Assembly: GCF_035593345.1 (NCBI RefSeq)
Contig: NZ_CP141606.1
Span: 496,001 to 560,000 of the forward strand
Source of the DNA: Lelliottia sp. JS-SCA-14
Lineage (GTDB): Bacteria; Pseudomonadota; Gammaproteobacteria; Enterobacterales; Enterobacteriaceae
DNA length: 64,000 bases
Reading direction: 5' to 3'
Part shown: in pieces, positions 48,226-57,269 of the stretch
Layout: each line of letters begins with the position of its first letter
How positions within the stretch are numbered: the stretch's first letter is position 1
The notes under the pieces: model-generated
What the model was told of the DNA's origin: nothing
The model's input: the letters and a program-made list of their open reading frames with translations, nothing else
Database searches by the model: none
Made by a program: the position numbers and the translations under genes

Positions 48226-48870
48226 TTATTTCACGCGCATAAAGTTGCCGTTTTGCTCACGCATAAACAGCACCTGCTGCCCGTTTCCGGTATCAATCGT
48301 CAGGCCCGTCACGACGCCGCTGGCGTTCTGGCGAATCTGCACCATCTGGCCATTCTGCAAGTTACTGAGGGGTTTTCCTTCGCCTTCTACCTGCGCCATC
48401 GCATAGACATCGGTCGGCGGCAGATTATGGTCGCGGAACAGCTGCGCCATGGTTTTACCCGGCTCGACGCGGTAGGCGCGCCACTGCTGATCAATCCCTG
48501 GCGGCTGTTGCGCCTGGGACCGAACGGGCGCGGCGGCTTGTTCCTGCGGCTGCTCTTCCTGAACCGGTTCCGGGGAGACCGGCGCGACTTGATCCGGATC
48601 GTTGGACGGCGTGACCAGCTGCGTCTGCATCGGCTGTTGATCGGGCTGCGGCCGGGACTGCGACTGAATGTCCAGCTGCGCGTTGCGGCTCACGGGCTGC
48701 GCATCGCTGCTGTCATCGCCAGAAGGAAGCAGGAACCCGATCACCACCACCAGCGCGGCAATAATAATGCCTCGGCGGTGCAGCGGCGGCAGCGGATCCA
48801 TGATGCGAAAATTGTCCGGCGCATGCCAGATTTTCTCCAGGGTAGGTTTCAGTTCAAATCGCCCGGGCAT
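48226..48870 (-). CDS. ytfB: Cell-division-linked LysM/OapA protein YtfB
   Basis: A 214-residue inner-membrane protein: cytoplasmic start (MPGRFELKPTLEKIWHAPDN), one TM helix at about 36-54 (GIIIAALVVVIGFLLPSGDD), a Gln/Pro-rich periplasmic linker, and a C-terminal OapA/LysM-like domain (RVEPGKTMAQLFRDHNLP). E. coli YtfB binds glycans and affects division. GGAGG before the Met at 48870 sets the start; an upstream in-frame ATG is 24 bp back. Confidence 0.92.
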   Translation of the reverse strand: MPGRFELKPTLEKIWHAPDNFRIMDPLPPLHRRGIIIAALVVVIGFLLPSGDDSSDAQPVSRNAQLDIQSQSRPQPDQQPMQTQLVTPSNDPDQVAPVSPEPVQEEQPQEQAAAPVRSQAQQPPGIDQQWRAYRVEPGKTMAQLFRDHNLPPTDVYAMAQVEGEGKPLSNLQNGQMVQIRQNASGVVTGLTIDTGNGQQVLFMREQNGNFMRVK

Positions 48871-49103
48871 GGCTCTCCTCCTGCTCCGCATCATTATAAT
48901 CCTGTCCTGAGAAGTATAGTCTGCTAACTGCCTGAATGGCGTAGTAAACCCGACTCGTGTGACTCATGTTTAGGAAAACACCTGGTCGCCCCTATTGTTT
49001 CTGTTTCGCCGCAGTTTGTCATCTTAACTTAAGACAAAGTTTTACCCATAAGGGCGTGGCTGATATGCTGCCCGCTACTTTAAATGTGATGGAAGGAAAA
49101 CCC

Positions 49104-49724
49104 ATGACCACCCCGACTTTTGACACTATCGAAGCGCAGGCAAGCTACGGTATCGGTTTGCAGGTAGGACAGCAGCTGAGCGAATCCGGCCTGGAAGGAC
49201 TGTTACCTGAAGCACTGGTGGCGGGTATCGCTGACGCGCTGGAAGGCAAACACCCGGCTGTACCGGTAGACGTTGTGCACCGCGCACTGCGTGAAGTTCA
49301 CGAGCGTGCAGATGCCGTTCGTCGCGAGCGTTTCGAAGAAATGGCCGCTGAAGGCGTGAAATACCTGGAAGAAAACCGTGAGAAAGAGGGCGTGAACAGC
49401 ACCGAATCCGGCCTGCAGTTCCGCGTGATCACTCAGGGCGAAGGCGCAATCCCGGCTCGCACTAACCACGTGCGCGTGCACTACACCGGCAAACTGATCG
49501 ACGGCACCGTGTTCGACAGCTCCGTGGCGCGCGGCGAACCGGCTGAATTCCCGGTCAACGGCGTGATCCCAGGCTGGATCGAAGCGCTGACCCTGATGCC
49601 GGTCGGTTCCAAATGGGAACTGACTATCCCGCAGAACCTGGCTTACGGCGAGCGTGGCGCTGGCGCGTCCATCCCGCCATTCAGCACCCTGGTGTTTGAA
49701 GTCGAGCTGCTGGAAATCCTGTAA
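49104..49724 (+). CDS. fklB: FKBP-type peptidyl-prolyl isomerase FklB (FKBP22)
   Basis: A 206-residue isomerase: N-terminal dimerisation domain (about 1-85) and C-terminal FKBP domain ([20 protein letters not shown], then [19 protein letters not shown]). The start [12 protein letters not shown] matches E. coli, with GGAAGGAAAA upstream; the frame is open further upstream but that part has no family match. Divergent from ytfB. Confidence 0.96.
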   Translation: MTTPTFDTIEAQASYGIGLQVGQQLSESGLEGLLPEALVAGIADALEGKHPAVPVDVVHRALREVHERADAVRRERFEEMAAEGVKYLEENREKEGVNSTESGLQFRVITQGEGAIPARTNHVRVHYTGKLIDGTVFDSSVARGEPAEFPVNGVIPGWIEALTLMPVGSKWELTIPQNLAYGERGAGASIPPFSTLVFEVELLEIL

Positions 49725-49736
49725 TCGGCATACGCA

Positions 49737-49763
49737 TTTCCTCTCCCGTTGCGGGAGAGGAAA
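49737..49763. repeat. Perfect hairpin after fklB, related to the CCCTCTCCC family
   Basis: TTTCCTCTCCCG (49737-49748), loop TTG, CGGGAGAGGAAA (49752-49763): a 12-bp perfect stem 12 bp after the fklB stop. The core CTCTCCCG/CGGGAGAG recalls copies 1 and 2. It probably protects or ends the fklB transcript. The rest of the 309-bp gap to cycA (49764-50033) has an 8-bp inverted repeat AAACAGCT/AGCTGTTT (49810-49845) and TGAGTG-N6-CACTCA (49855-49872), but no gene. Confidence 0.65.
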
Positions 49764-50033
49764 TAGTGAGAAAACCTATAGTTACGCCGATATCAACATT
49801 TAATCTTGCAAACAGCTGAGTTGTGTGTATTTTTGTGAGCTGTTTCGCGTTGTATGAGTGATATGACACTCACTTTAAACATTTTATTAACATAATATCT
49901 ATTTCATAGTATTCATCCCGCCGATTCTTACCTACTATCGATGAGTCCTTTTACGGGGACCGTCATGTATTGACGTATTTAAAGGCCAGAAGAGCCTTAA
50001 CAACACAGACAGGCACAAACAGGAAAAAATCAC

Positions 50034-51443
50034 ATGGTAGATCAGGTAAAAGTCGTTGCCGACGAAGAGGCATCGTCTGAACAGTCGCTACGGCGCAATC
50101 TCACAAACCGTCATATTCAGCTTATCGCCATCGGCGGTGCCATCGGCACGGGGCTGTTCATGGGGTCGGGCAAAACCATCAGCCTTGCCGGGCCGTCGAT
50201 CATCTTCGTCTATATGATCATCGGTTTTATGCTGTTCTTCGTGATGCGGGCAATGGGTGAATTGCTGCTCTCGAATCTCGAATACAAATCCTTCAGCGAC
50301 TTCGCCTCCGACCTGCTCGGCCCGTGGGCGGGATACTTTACCGGCTGGACCTACTGGTTCTGCTGGGTCGTCACCGGTATGGCTGACGTCGTCGCCATCA
50401 CCGCTTACGCGCAGTTCTGGTTCCCCGGCCTTTCCGACTGGGTGGCGTCCCTTGCGGTGATTGTCCTGCTGCTGAGCCTCAACCTCGCCACCGTGAAAAT
50501 GTTCGGTGAGATGGAGTTCTGGTTCGCGATGATCAAAATCGTCGCTATCGTCGGGCTGATTGTCGTGGGCCTGGTGATGGTGCTGACGCACTTCCAGTCA
50601 CCGACCGGCGTGCAGGCTTCCTTTACGCACCTGTGGAATGACGGCGGCTGGTTCCCGAAAGGGCTGAGCGGCTTCTTCGCTGGCTTCCAGATTGCGGTCT
50701 TCGCCTTCGTGGGCATCGAGCTGGTGGGCACCACCGCGGCGGAAACCAAAGATCCGGAGAAATCCCTGCCGCGCGCGATTAACTCGATTCCGATTCGTAT
50801 CATCATGTTCTACGTTTTCGCGCTGATCGTGATTATGTCCGTGACGCCGTGGAGCTCGGTTGTCCCAACCAAGAGCCCGTTCGTCGAACTGTTCGTGCTG
50901 GTGGGTCTGCCAGCGGCAGCAAGCCTGATTAACTTCGTGGTGCTGACCTCTGCGGCCTCGTCTGCCAACAGCGGCGTGTTCTCGACCAGCCGTATGTTGT
51001 TCGGTCTGGCGCAGGAAGGCGTGGCGCCGAGCGCATTCGCGAAGCTCTCCAAACGCGCCGTACCGGCAAAAGGGCTGACTTTCTCCTGCATCTGCCTGCT
51101 GGGCGGTGTGGTGATGCTGTACGTCAACCCGAGCGTGATTGGCGCGTTCACCATGATCACCACGGTTTCCGCGATCCTGTTCATGTTTGTCTGGACGATT
51201 ATCCTTTGCTCGTACCTGGTGTACCGCAAACAGCGTCCACAGCTGCATGAAAAATCGATCTACAAAATGCCGCTCGGTAAGCTGATGTGCTGGGTTTGCA
51301 TGGCGTTCTTCGTGTTCGTGCTGGTTCTGCTGACGCTGGAAGATGACACCCGTCAGGCGCTGATTGTGACGCCGCTGTGGTTCATCGCGCTGGGGTTAGG
51401 CTGGCTGTTTATCGGTAAGAAACGTATGGCAGGCGTGCGTTAA
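50034..51443 (+). CDS. cycA: D-serine/D-alanine/glycine:H+ symporter
   Basis: A 469-residue, 12-helix APC-family permease. The hydrophilic start MVDQVKVVADEEASSEQSLR is followed by QLIAIGGAIGTGLFMGSGKT (helix 1 motif) and FGEMEFWFAMIKIVAIVGLI. It imports glycine, D-Ala, D-Ser and cycloserine. The long leader would suit small-RNA control (GcvB in E. coli), but pairing was not tested. Confidence 0.96.
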   Translation: MVDQVKVVADEEASSEQSLRRNLTNRHIQLIAIGGAIGTGLFMGSGKTISLAGPSIIFVYMIIGFMLFFVMRAMGELLLSNLEYKSFSDFASDLLGPWAGYFTGWTYWFCWVVTGMADVVAITAYAQFWFPGLSDWVASLAVIVLLLSLNLATVKMFGEMEFWFAMIKIVAIVGLIVVGLVMVLTHFQSPTGVQASFTHLWNDGGWFPKGLSGFFAGFQIAVFAFVGIELVGTTAAETKDPEKSLPRAINSIPIRIIMFYVFALIVIMSVTPWSSVVPTKSPFVELFVLVGLPAAASLINFVVLTSAASSANSGVFSTSRMLFGLAQEGVAPSAFAKLSKRAVPAKGLTFSCICLLGGVVMLYVNPSVIGAFTMITTVSAILFMFVWTIILCSYLVYRKQRPQLHEKSIYKMPLGKLMCWVCMAFFVFVLVLLTLEDDTRQALIVTPLWFIALGLGWLFIGKKRMAGVR

Positions 51444-51450
51444 GTCTGTT

Positions 51451-51592
51451 GCCGGATGGCGCTGCGCTTATCCGGCCTACGAAGGCGACAAATGCACGAA
51501 ATTCTGATGCCGGATGGCGCTTCGCTTATCCGGCCTACGAAGACAAAAAATGCACGAAATGTAGGCCCGGTAAGGCGAAGCCGCCACCGGGC
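51451..51592. repeat. REP cluster (BIME), three units, cycA / ytfE junction
   Basis: Two direct units (51450-51480 and 51508-51538, core GCCGGATGGCGCTTCGCTTA) and one inverted unit (51561-51592) followed by eight T bases, making the last one a plausible cycA terminator. The two direct units are joined by near-identical spacers (AAATGCACGAAAT). Confidence 0.88.
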
Positions 51593-51598
51593 TTTTTT

Positions 51599-52261
51599 TT
51601 ATTCCCCGGCTAATGCGCGCGGGAACAGGACGTTATTTTCCAGACTGATGTGTTCCATCAGATCGTCAATCAATACGTTGATGCCGTTGTACATCGCTTT
51701 CCATGTCGTGCAGGCATCCGCCGGTGGCGTCACGTTATTGGTGGTGTGCTTGATCACTTCCAGCAGTTCACCCGCGTCGTCATGCTCACTCTCCATCACG
51801 CTGATCGGCCCCATCGCCTGACTGCCCATGCCCTGTTTGATCATCGGGAACAGGATCTGCTCCTCTTTCATCATATGGCTGGAGAGCTCTTCATGCAGCA
51901 TGGTCAGGTATTTCGCCAGCCCGCGCGGGACGGAGGCTTTATCGGCATGCACGCGCTCAACTTTGGTCGCCTGCAAAATCAATTCCGGCAGCTGTTCGCG
52001 GTGGCGGTCGTGGTAACGCACGATAATGTGGTCAATGATCTCCGCCAGCGCCGCGCTGCGCCAGTCTTTCTCGATGGGCTGCTCAGCGAGTCGCGCCAGC
52101 TCGGCTTCAATTACGTCAATATCCAGCTCTTTGCGCAGAGCCGCACGCGCCAGCGTTTGTTTACCGCCGCAGCAGTAATCCATATCGTATTGGCGAAACA
52201 GCGCAGATGCGCGGGGAATGGAGAGCGCCAGCTCGCCTAAAGGTTGGTCGCGAAAGGCCAT
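51599..52261 (-). CDS. ytfE: Fe-S cluster repair di-iron protein YtfE (RIC)
   Basis: A 220-residue hemerythrin-like protein that repairs NO- and peroxide-damaged Fe-S clusters. N-terminal ScdA_N domain with [18 protein letters not shown]-terminal four-helix bundle with metal ligands in [40 protein letters not shown] and [16 protein letters not shown] near-perfect NsrR operator lies 27-49 bp upstream of the start, linking it to the nsrR gene at 29.6 kb. Confidence 0.96.
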   Translation of the reverse strand: MAFRDQPLGELALSIPRASALFRQYDMDYCCGGKQTLARAALRKELDIDVIEAELARLAEQPIEKDWRSAALAEIIDHIIVRYHDRHREQLPELILQATKVERVHADKASVPRGLAKYLTMLHEELSSHMMKEEQILFPMIKQGMGSQAMGPISVMESEHDDAGELLEVIKHTTNNVTPPADACTTWKAMYNGINVLIDDLMEHISLENNVLFPRALAGE

Positions 52262-52287
52262 AGCAGTTACCTCATCATCAAGAATAT

Positions 52288-52310
52288 AAGATGCATACTA
52301 AATGCATCTT
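52288..52310. promoter_or_regulatory. NsrR operator of ytfE
   Basis: AAGATGCATACTAAATGCATCTT, written in two halves: AAGATGCAT-ACTAA-ATGCATCTT. It is a perfect 9-bp inverted repeat matching the NsrR consensus (AAGATGCAT-TTnAA-ATGCATCTT as recalled). It should hold ytfE off until NO is present. Confidence 0.92.
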
Positions 52311-52440
52311 TAAGTCGGGGCTATAACTCTTTGGTGGCAGCGGCAATAATGAGATGTGCGTCACAATTATTTTGAAGTATTAACTTGCTGAATGGATTTA
52401 AAAAATTCCGCGATCGGGCTTCTCGCGCCCGACATCACGT

Positions 52441-52467
52441 TAAACAACCCCGCGCCCCTGCCGATAG
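52441..52467 (+). promoter_or_regulatory. FliA (sigma-28) promoter of the chemoreceptor gene
   Basis: TAAA (52441-52444), exactly 15 bp, then GCCGATAG (52460-52467), one base off the sigma-28 consensus TAAA-N15-GCCGATAA, 42 bp before the receptor ATG. It places the receptor in the late flagellar regulon. Confidence 0.88.
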
Positions 52468-52509
52468 ATACAGGTCAGACAAAATCCTGCATATAACTAA
52501 AGGCATCGC

Positions 52510-54159
52510 ATGTTTAAACGTATAAAAGTCATCACCCTCTTGATCTCGGTGTTGCTCGGGCTGGGCGCCGTCCAGCTGATCTCCGCCGGGGTATTCATCA
52601 ATGCCCTGAATAACGACAAAGACAATTTCACCGTTTCTCAGCTCTCCAGCCAGAACGTGGCGGAATTTACCGACGCCTGGATCAGCCTCAACCAGGCGCG
52701 AGTGACCCTCAACCGCGGGATGCTCCGCTTACAGAGCAGCGTCGCCAGCCAGATCAACGGCGGACAGCTGAACGAGCTGGTCGGCACGGCGAAAAACCTG
52801 CTGGCCGACGCGCAGAGCCATTACGACAAATACTACGCTCTGCCGGAAACGCCGGGGATGGACGAAAAGCTCTCCAGCCAGCTGGAAGAGCAATATCGCC
52901 TCTACTCCGCGACCCTGACGCAAATGAACACCTTGCTGGCGCAGGGCAATCTGGAAGATATGTTCAAGCAAAACGCTGAACAGAAGCAGACCTCGATGCA
53001 AAAAGTGTATCGCGAGTGGCGCGAAGCGCAGGCGAAACTGACCAGCAAAGGCATTCAGGACAACGAAAGCGACTACACCCGCATCCTGTGGATCCTCTCC
53101 GCCATTATGCTGGTGGTCGTGGCGGTGATTGTCACCAGCTGGATTGCGATGCGCCGCGTGCTGTTGCTTCCGCTGCATGACGTCATCAGCCATATCCGCG
53201 CGATTGCGGCGGGCGATCTGACGCAGCCGATCGACGCCCACGGCAAAAATGAAATGGCGGTACTGGCGCGTAACGTGCAGGAGATGCAAACCGCGCTGGC
53301 GAACACCGTTGGCGTGGTGCGAGAAGGGGCTGACACCATCTACACCGGCGCGGGCGAAATTTCTGCCGGCAGCAACGATCTCTCCTCCCGTACCGAGCAG
53401 CAGGCCGCATCGCTGGAAGAGACCGCCGCGAGCATGGAACAGCTGACCGCCACCGTGAAGCAAAACGCCGACAACGCCCGTCAGGCGTCCCGTCTGGCGC
53501 TGGACGCTTCGACCACCGCCAAAAAAGGCGGCAGCGTGGTGGAAGGCGTGGTGCGCACGATGGATGAGATCGCCACCAGCTCCAGCAAAATTGCCCAGAT
53601 CACCAACGTCATCGACGGCATTGCCTTCCAGACCAACATTCTGGCGCTGAATGCGGCGGTAGAAGCCGCGCGCGCAGGCGAGCAGGGCCGTGGTTTTGCG
53701 GTGGTGGCAGGTGAAGTTCGTACCCTGGCGCAGCGCAGCGCTCAGGCGGCGAAAGAGATCAAAGGGCTGATTGATGATTCGGGCGATCGCGTCAACGCCG
53801 GTTCGGCGCTGGTGAATCAGGCCGGGGAGACCATGGCGGAGATCGTGAATGCCGTAACCCGCGTGACCGACATCATGGGCGAAATCGCCTCGGCGTCCGA
53901 TGAGCAGAGCCGCGGTATTGACCAGGTGGGTCAGGCGGTGGCGGAGATGGATCGCGTGACCCAGCAGAACGCCTCGCTGGTGGAAGAATCAGCAGCCGCA
54001 GCGGCAGCGCTGGAAGATCAGGCCGCGCGTCTGAACGAAGCGGTGGCGGTGTTTAAAATCACCCGCGGTCAGGCGGTGAAAGCGGCACCGGTGAAAACCC
54101 ATTCGCCGAAAGCCAGGCCTGTGGCGACGGTGAACGAAGCTCACTGGGAAACCTTCTGA
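52510..54159 (+). CDS. Methyl-accepting chemotaxis protein (Tsr/Tar-type)
   Basis: A 549-residue inner-membrane chemoreceptor. TM1 about 7-29, periplasmic four-helix-bundle sensor about 30-190, TM2 about 194-214, HAMP to about 268, and a signalling domain with the conserved hairpin IDGIAFQTNILALNAAVEAA. Methylation regions flank the hairpin (SSRTEQQAASLEETAASMEQ). The C-terminal pentapeptide HWETF is a variant of the CheR/CheB tether NWETF. The sensor ligand is not readable: the Asp/Ser-binding Arg pattern resembles Tar/Tsr (LNQARVTLNRG) but I cannot assign it. E. coli has no receptor at this site. Confidence 0.93.
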   Translation: MFKRIKVITLLISVLLGLGAVQLISAGVFINALNNDKDNFTVSQLSSQNVAEFTDAWISLNQARVTLNRGMLRLQSSVASQINGGQLNELVGTAKNLLADAQSHYDKYYALPETPGMDEKLSSQLEEQYRLYSATLTQMNTLLAQGNLEDMFKQNAEQKQTSMQKVYREWREAQAKLTSKGIQDNESDYTRILWILSAIMLVVVAVIVTSWIAMRRVLLLPLHDVISHIRAIAAGDLTQPIDAHGKNEMAVLARNVQEMQTALANTVGVVREGADTIYTGAGEISAGSNDLSSRTEQQAASLEETAASMEQLTATVKQNADNARQASRLALDASTTAKKGGSVVEGVVRTMDEIATSSSKIAQITNVIDGIAFQTNILALNAAVEAARAGEQGRGFAVVAGEVRTLAQRSAQAAKEIKGLIDDSGDRVNAGSALVNQAGETMAEIVNAVTRVTDIMGEIASASDEQSRGIDQVGQAVAEMDRVTQQNASLVEESAAAAAALEDQAARLNEAVAVFKITRGQAVKAAPVKTHSPKARPVATVNEAHWETF

Positions 54160-54163
54160 CAGA

Positions 54164-54295
54164 TGCCGGATGGCGCTTGCGCTTATCCGGCCTACCAAAA
54201 CAAATCCAACTCGTTGGCCCGGTGGCGCTTGCGCTTATCCGGCCCACCAACACCAAATCCAACTCGTAGGCCCGGTAAGCGCAGCGCCACCGGGC
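54164..54295. repeat. REP cluster (BIME), three units, chemoreceptor / EamA junction
   Basis: Units at 54164-54194 (core GCCGGATGGCGCTTGCGCTT), 54216-54244 (GGCCCGGTGGCGCTTGCGC, then TTATCCGGCC) and an inverted one at 54266-54295 followed by seven or more T bases. A spacer CAAATCCAACTCGT is repeated between units 1-2 and 2-3. Confidence 0.88.
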
Positions 54296-54301
54296 TTTTT
54301 T

Positions 54302-55270
54302 TTACATTTCGGCCACCGGAACCACCGTCGGTTTTTCCGGTTTCGCTCTGACCGCGATCTCCACCCCCACCACCAGCAGCGCAATCCCGCACCCCGTTAA
54401 CAGCGGCGGCACGCTCTGGCGCATCAGGAAGGTATAAAGCAGCCCGGCCAGAGTTTCGAAGACAATCAACGGCCCGAGGATCACCGTCGGCAGTTTCTGG
54501 CTGGCGATATTCCAGCAAAGCGCTCCGACCCACGAGCACAGCACCGCAATCGCCACCATCAGGCCGACAAACAGCCACGGACGCGGGCCAAACGGCAGCG
54601 CAAATTCCGGCTGTTGCACTCCCAGCCACCAGCAAGACGCCGCATAGCCCAGCAGCGAAACCGGCAGCGTCACCAGCGCCTGGGCGGTTGCCCACATCAT
54701 CGGATGCTTATCCGGATTCTCCCGTAGCCAGCGGGCATTGCGCAGGGCATACCACGCCCAGCAGACCACCGACACCGACGCCAGCAAAATCCCGGAACCG
54801 TAACGCCAGCCGTCAAACTCGCCCACATTCGCGTGGCGCAGCTCGGCGATATTCACCAGCGTCAGCCCGATGGCGATACAGACCAGCGCAGGTACCATTT
54901 TTGCCCACGCCAGTTTGCCGTCGCGCTGGCTGTACAGCAGATTGGCGAACACCGGGATCACCACCGGCAGCGTGCCGATAATCATGGTCGAGACCGGCGC
55001 GCCGGTGCGCTGAATGGCGCTCGCCAGGCAGACGTAATAGATAATATTGCCCATCATGGTCAGGCCCAGCGCGATGCCCCAGTCGCGGCGAGTCAGCTGG
55101 CGCAGACGCGCCCGGCCCAGCCACGCCAGCGGCAGGGCGATCAGCCCCAGCGCCAGATAGCGCCCCATCGACTGCAGCACCGCCGGGTATTCCGGGACAA
55201 TCAACGGCCCGACAAAAATCAGCCCCCACATCAAACCCGCCAGCAGGGCATACAACACGCCGCTAATCAT
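54302..55270 (-). CDS. EamA/DMT-family transporter
   Basis: A 322-residue, ten-helix inner-membrane protein (MISGVLYALLAGLMWGLIFV at the start; second repeat near 165-310). Substrate unknown. The Met at 55270 opens the first helix and is preferred over an in-frame ATG 48 bp upstream that adds soluble residues. It lies 75 bp downstream of an AraC-family gene in the same direction, a common regulator-exporter pair in gamma-proteobacteria, so export of the regulator's effector is a reasonable guess. Confidence 0.83.
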   Translation of the reverse strand: MISGVLYALLAGLMWGLIFVGPLIVPEYPAVLQSMGRYLALGLIALPLAWLGRARLRQLTRRDWGIALGLTMMGNIIYYVCLASAIQRTGAPVSTMIIGTLPVVIPVFANLLYSQRDGKLAWAKMVPALVCIAIGLTLVNIAELRHANVGEFDGWRYGSGILLASVSVVCWAWYALRNARWLRENPDKHPMMWATAQALVTLPVSLLGYAASCWWLGVQQPEFALPFGPRPWLFVGLMVAIAVLCSWVGALCWNIASQKLPTVILGPLIVFETLAGLLYTFLMRQSVPPLLTGCGIALLVVGVEIAVRAKPEKPTVVPVAEM

Positions 55271-55345
55271 TTTGCCATCCACGTCAGAGAAACCTGCGTG
55301 CAGTGTAGGAAGACGCACGTCGGGAATATTGTATGAGATTGCGCA

Positions 55346-56170
55346 TTAGCGCCGGACGACCTCCTTCTGATTGCGAACCGGCGTGATGCCGTAGCGATGG
55401 GTAAAGGCGCGGGTGAGATGCGACTGGTCGGTGAGACCTGTGGCGGCAGCCACTTCGGCGGCTGGCATGCCGAGGGTAAGAAAAGCTTTGGCGCGCCACA
55501 GGCGGATCGCCATCAGCATCTGGTGCGGCGTGACGTGAAAGTGGGCTTTAAACTGGCGCTGGAAATGGTACGGGCTGAGGGAGACCACGCGGGCCAGCTC
55601 GTCCAGCGTGACCGGATGCATATAGTTATCGTGCAGATACTCGCGCGCCCGCTCAAAGCGATGCCCCCCTTCCTGAATCACCGGCGCATGGCGCGCCAGC
55701 GGCTGGAAGGTATCGATCAGATCCAGCAGCAAACCCTTCTGCGCCAACGGATCGTCCGTGTGCCAGAGTCCATAAATCAGCTGACAGATCTGCTGCGAGC
55801 GCAGCGGGTCGTGGCGCGTGACGTCGCTAAACCACCAGTGGCGGATACCGGTCACTTCTTCGAGCAGATCGGGGTCGAGATAGACCATCCGGTAGCGCCA
55901 GCCGTCGTCGGTCGCCGCTTCGCCGGTGTGCAGCTCGTCAGGATTCATGGTGACAACGGAATGGACGGGAGCGACGTATTGCGTGCCGCGATAGCGAAAG
56001 CGCTCGGCACCGGCTTCAATCGCGCCGATCCCGAAGGCTTCGTGGGTGTGAGGCTCAAAGGCGTAGCGTGAGATATGCGCGTGATACAGTTCGACGCCCG
56101 GCACCTGCGCCAGATGGCGAAAGCGCGCGCTGTCTCTCTCATCGATGAACTGTTCGGGTACGCCTTGCAC
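55346..56170 (-). CDS. AraC-family transcriptional regulator
   Basis: A 274-residue regulator. N-terminal cupin-like effector domain (HISRYAFEPHTHEAFGIGAI, with a His-rich strand) and C-terminal double helix-turn-helix (about 170-270: LDELARVVSLSPYHFQRQFK, then PAAEVAAATGLTDQSHLTRA). Probably controls the EamA transporter gene that follows and itself. The inducer is not known. Confidence 0.88.
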   Translation of the reverse strand: MQGVPEQFIDERDSARFRHLAQVPGVELYHAHISRYAFEPHTHEAFGIGAIEAGAERFRYRGTQYVAPVHSVVTMNPDELHTGEAATDDGWRYRMVYLDPDLLEEVTGIRHWWFSDVTRHDPLRSQQICQLIYGLWHTDDPLAQKGLLLDLIDTFQPLARHAPVIQEGGHRFERAREYLHDNYMHPVTLDELARVVSLSPYHFQRQFKAHFHVTPHQMLMAIRLWRAKAFLTLGMPAAEVAAATGLTDQSHLTRAFTHRYGITPVRNQKEVVRR

Positions 56171-56251
56171 GGTGAGCCTCCGGGTGGGTCATCTTTTCAT
56201 TATCAGAGATGACCCACGGGGACGCCACAAAAATTAACCAATGTTTAACGC

Positions 56252-57100
56252 TTACAGAATGCCTTTGACGCTCTCTGCCAGCGTCGTGGTCGGGCGACCG
56301 ATGAGCTTGCTAAGGGTATGGCTGTCGTCGAACAGACCGCCCTTAGAGGCGCCCGTATCGGAGTCTGCCAGCATATCCGCCAGCCCGGCCGGTAAGCCAA
56401 CGCCTTTCAGCGCGGCGGCGAAATCGGCTTCGCTCAGGTTCTGATAGGTCACCGGTTTGCCGCTCTGTTTACTCAGTTCGGCGGCGAGGTCGCTCAGCGT
56501 CCAGGCATTGTCACCTGCCAGTTCGTACACTTTGCCCGCGTGGCCTTCTCCAGCGACAACGACAGCCGCTGCCGCCGCGTAATCTTCGCGCGTGGCCGAG
56601 GCGATTTTGCCGTCACCCGCCGCGCCGATAAACACGCCGTGCTCCAGAGCGGGTGGCGCGCTGGCGAGATAGTTCTCCGTATACCAGCCGTTACGCAGCA
56701 GAGCGTAAGGAATGCCGGACTCGGCCAGCGCTTTTTCAGTCTGAACGTGTTCAACGTGCAGGCCGAGCGGGGATTGATCCGCATGCAGCAGGCTGGTGTA
56801 GGCGATGAATTTCACGCCCGCCGCTTTGGCGGCATTGATGACGTTCTGATGCTGAGTCGCGCGCTGGCCAACTTCGCTGGAGGAGATCAGCAGCAGTTTC
56901 TCCACGCCGCTCAGGGCTGCAGTGAACGCCGCCTGATCCGTGTAATCCGCCTGACGCACAACGATACCTTGTTGGCTCAGGGCCTCGGCTTTCGCCGGGT
57001 TACGCACAATCGCCACGATCTGGCTGGCAGGTACGGTTTTCAGCAGGTTGTCGATAACCTGTTGGCCAAGCTGGCCGGTAGCGCCGGTAATTGCGATCAT
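56252..57100 (-). CDS. qorB: NAD(P)H:quinone oxidoreductase QorB (YtfG)
   Basis: A 282-residue atypical short-chain dehydrogenase that reduces quinones with NADPH. Rossmann start MIAITGATGQLGQQVIDNLL; then KLLLISSSEVGQRATQHQNV and KFIAYTSLLHADQSPLGL. Start at 57100 follows GAGG. In E. coli its neighbour on the divergent side is the HxlR regulator QorR (YtfH); here an scs cluster separates them. A repeat shared with the qorR side lies 50 bp upstream. Confidence 0.95.
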   Translation of the reverse strand: MIAITGATGQLGQQVIDNLLKTVPASQIVAIVRNPAKAEALSQQGIVVRQADYTDQAAFTAALSGVEKLLLISSSEVGQRATQHQNVINAAKAAGVKFIAYTSLLHADQSPLGLHVEHVQTEKALAESGIPYALLRNGWYTENYLASAPPALEHGVFIGAAGDGKIASATREDYAAAAAVVVAGEGHAGKVYELAGDNAWTLSDLAAELSKQSGKPVTYQNLSEADFAAALKGVGLPAGLADMLADSDTGASKGGLFDDSHTLSKLIGRPTTTLAESVKGIL

Positions 57101-57150
57101 CGGGTATGTCCTCGGTGTTTGTCTGGTGTGGAGGAACATTATCACCACCA

Positions 57151-57184
57151 CTAACTTTTAGTAAGTACGTACAAAAAGGTAAGT
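57151..57184. promoter_or_regulatory. Probable QorR operator, copy next to qorB
   Basis: CTAACTTTTAGTAAGTAC (57151-57168) followed by GTACAAAAAGGTAAGT. The first 18 bases are identical to 60784-60801 ahead of qorR and the next 16 match at 11 positions. Two direct half-sites AGTAAGT and GGTAAGT are visible. HxlR regulators bind such AGTAAGT-type sites, and qorB is a QorR target in E. coli. Confidence 0.6.
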
Positions 57185-57269
57185 GTCAAATGCGTCATGA
57201 AGACGTTTCTTTACAGCACCGCGCCTTTTTTGCCGCTAAGATAAGCGCCTGAATTTGATTGAGGCGTCT

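Noticed and set aside
57181..57269. Remnant of the original qorR 5' coding end next to the first operator copy
   Set aside because: The bases after the repeat do not translate into anything like the QorR N-terminus in any frame that I could see.
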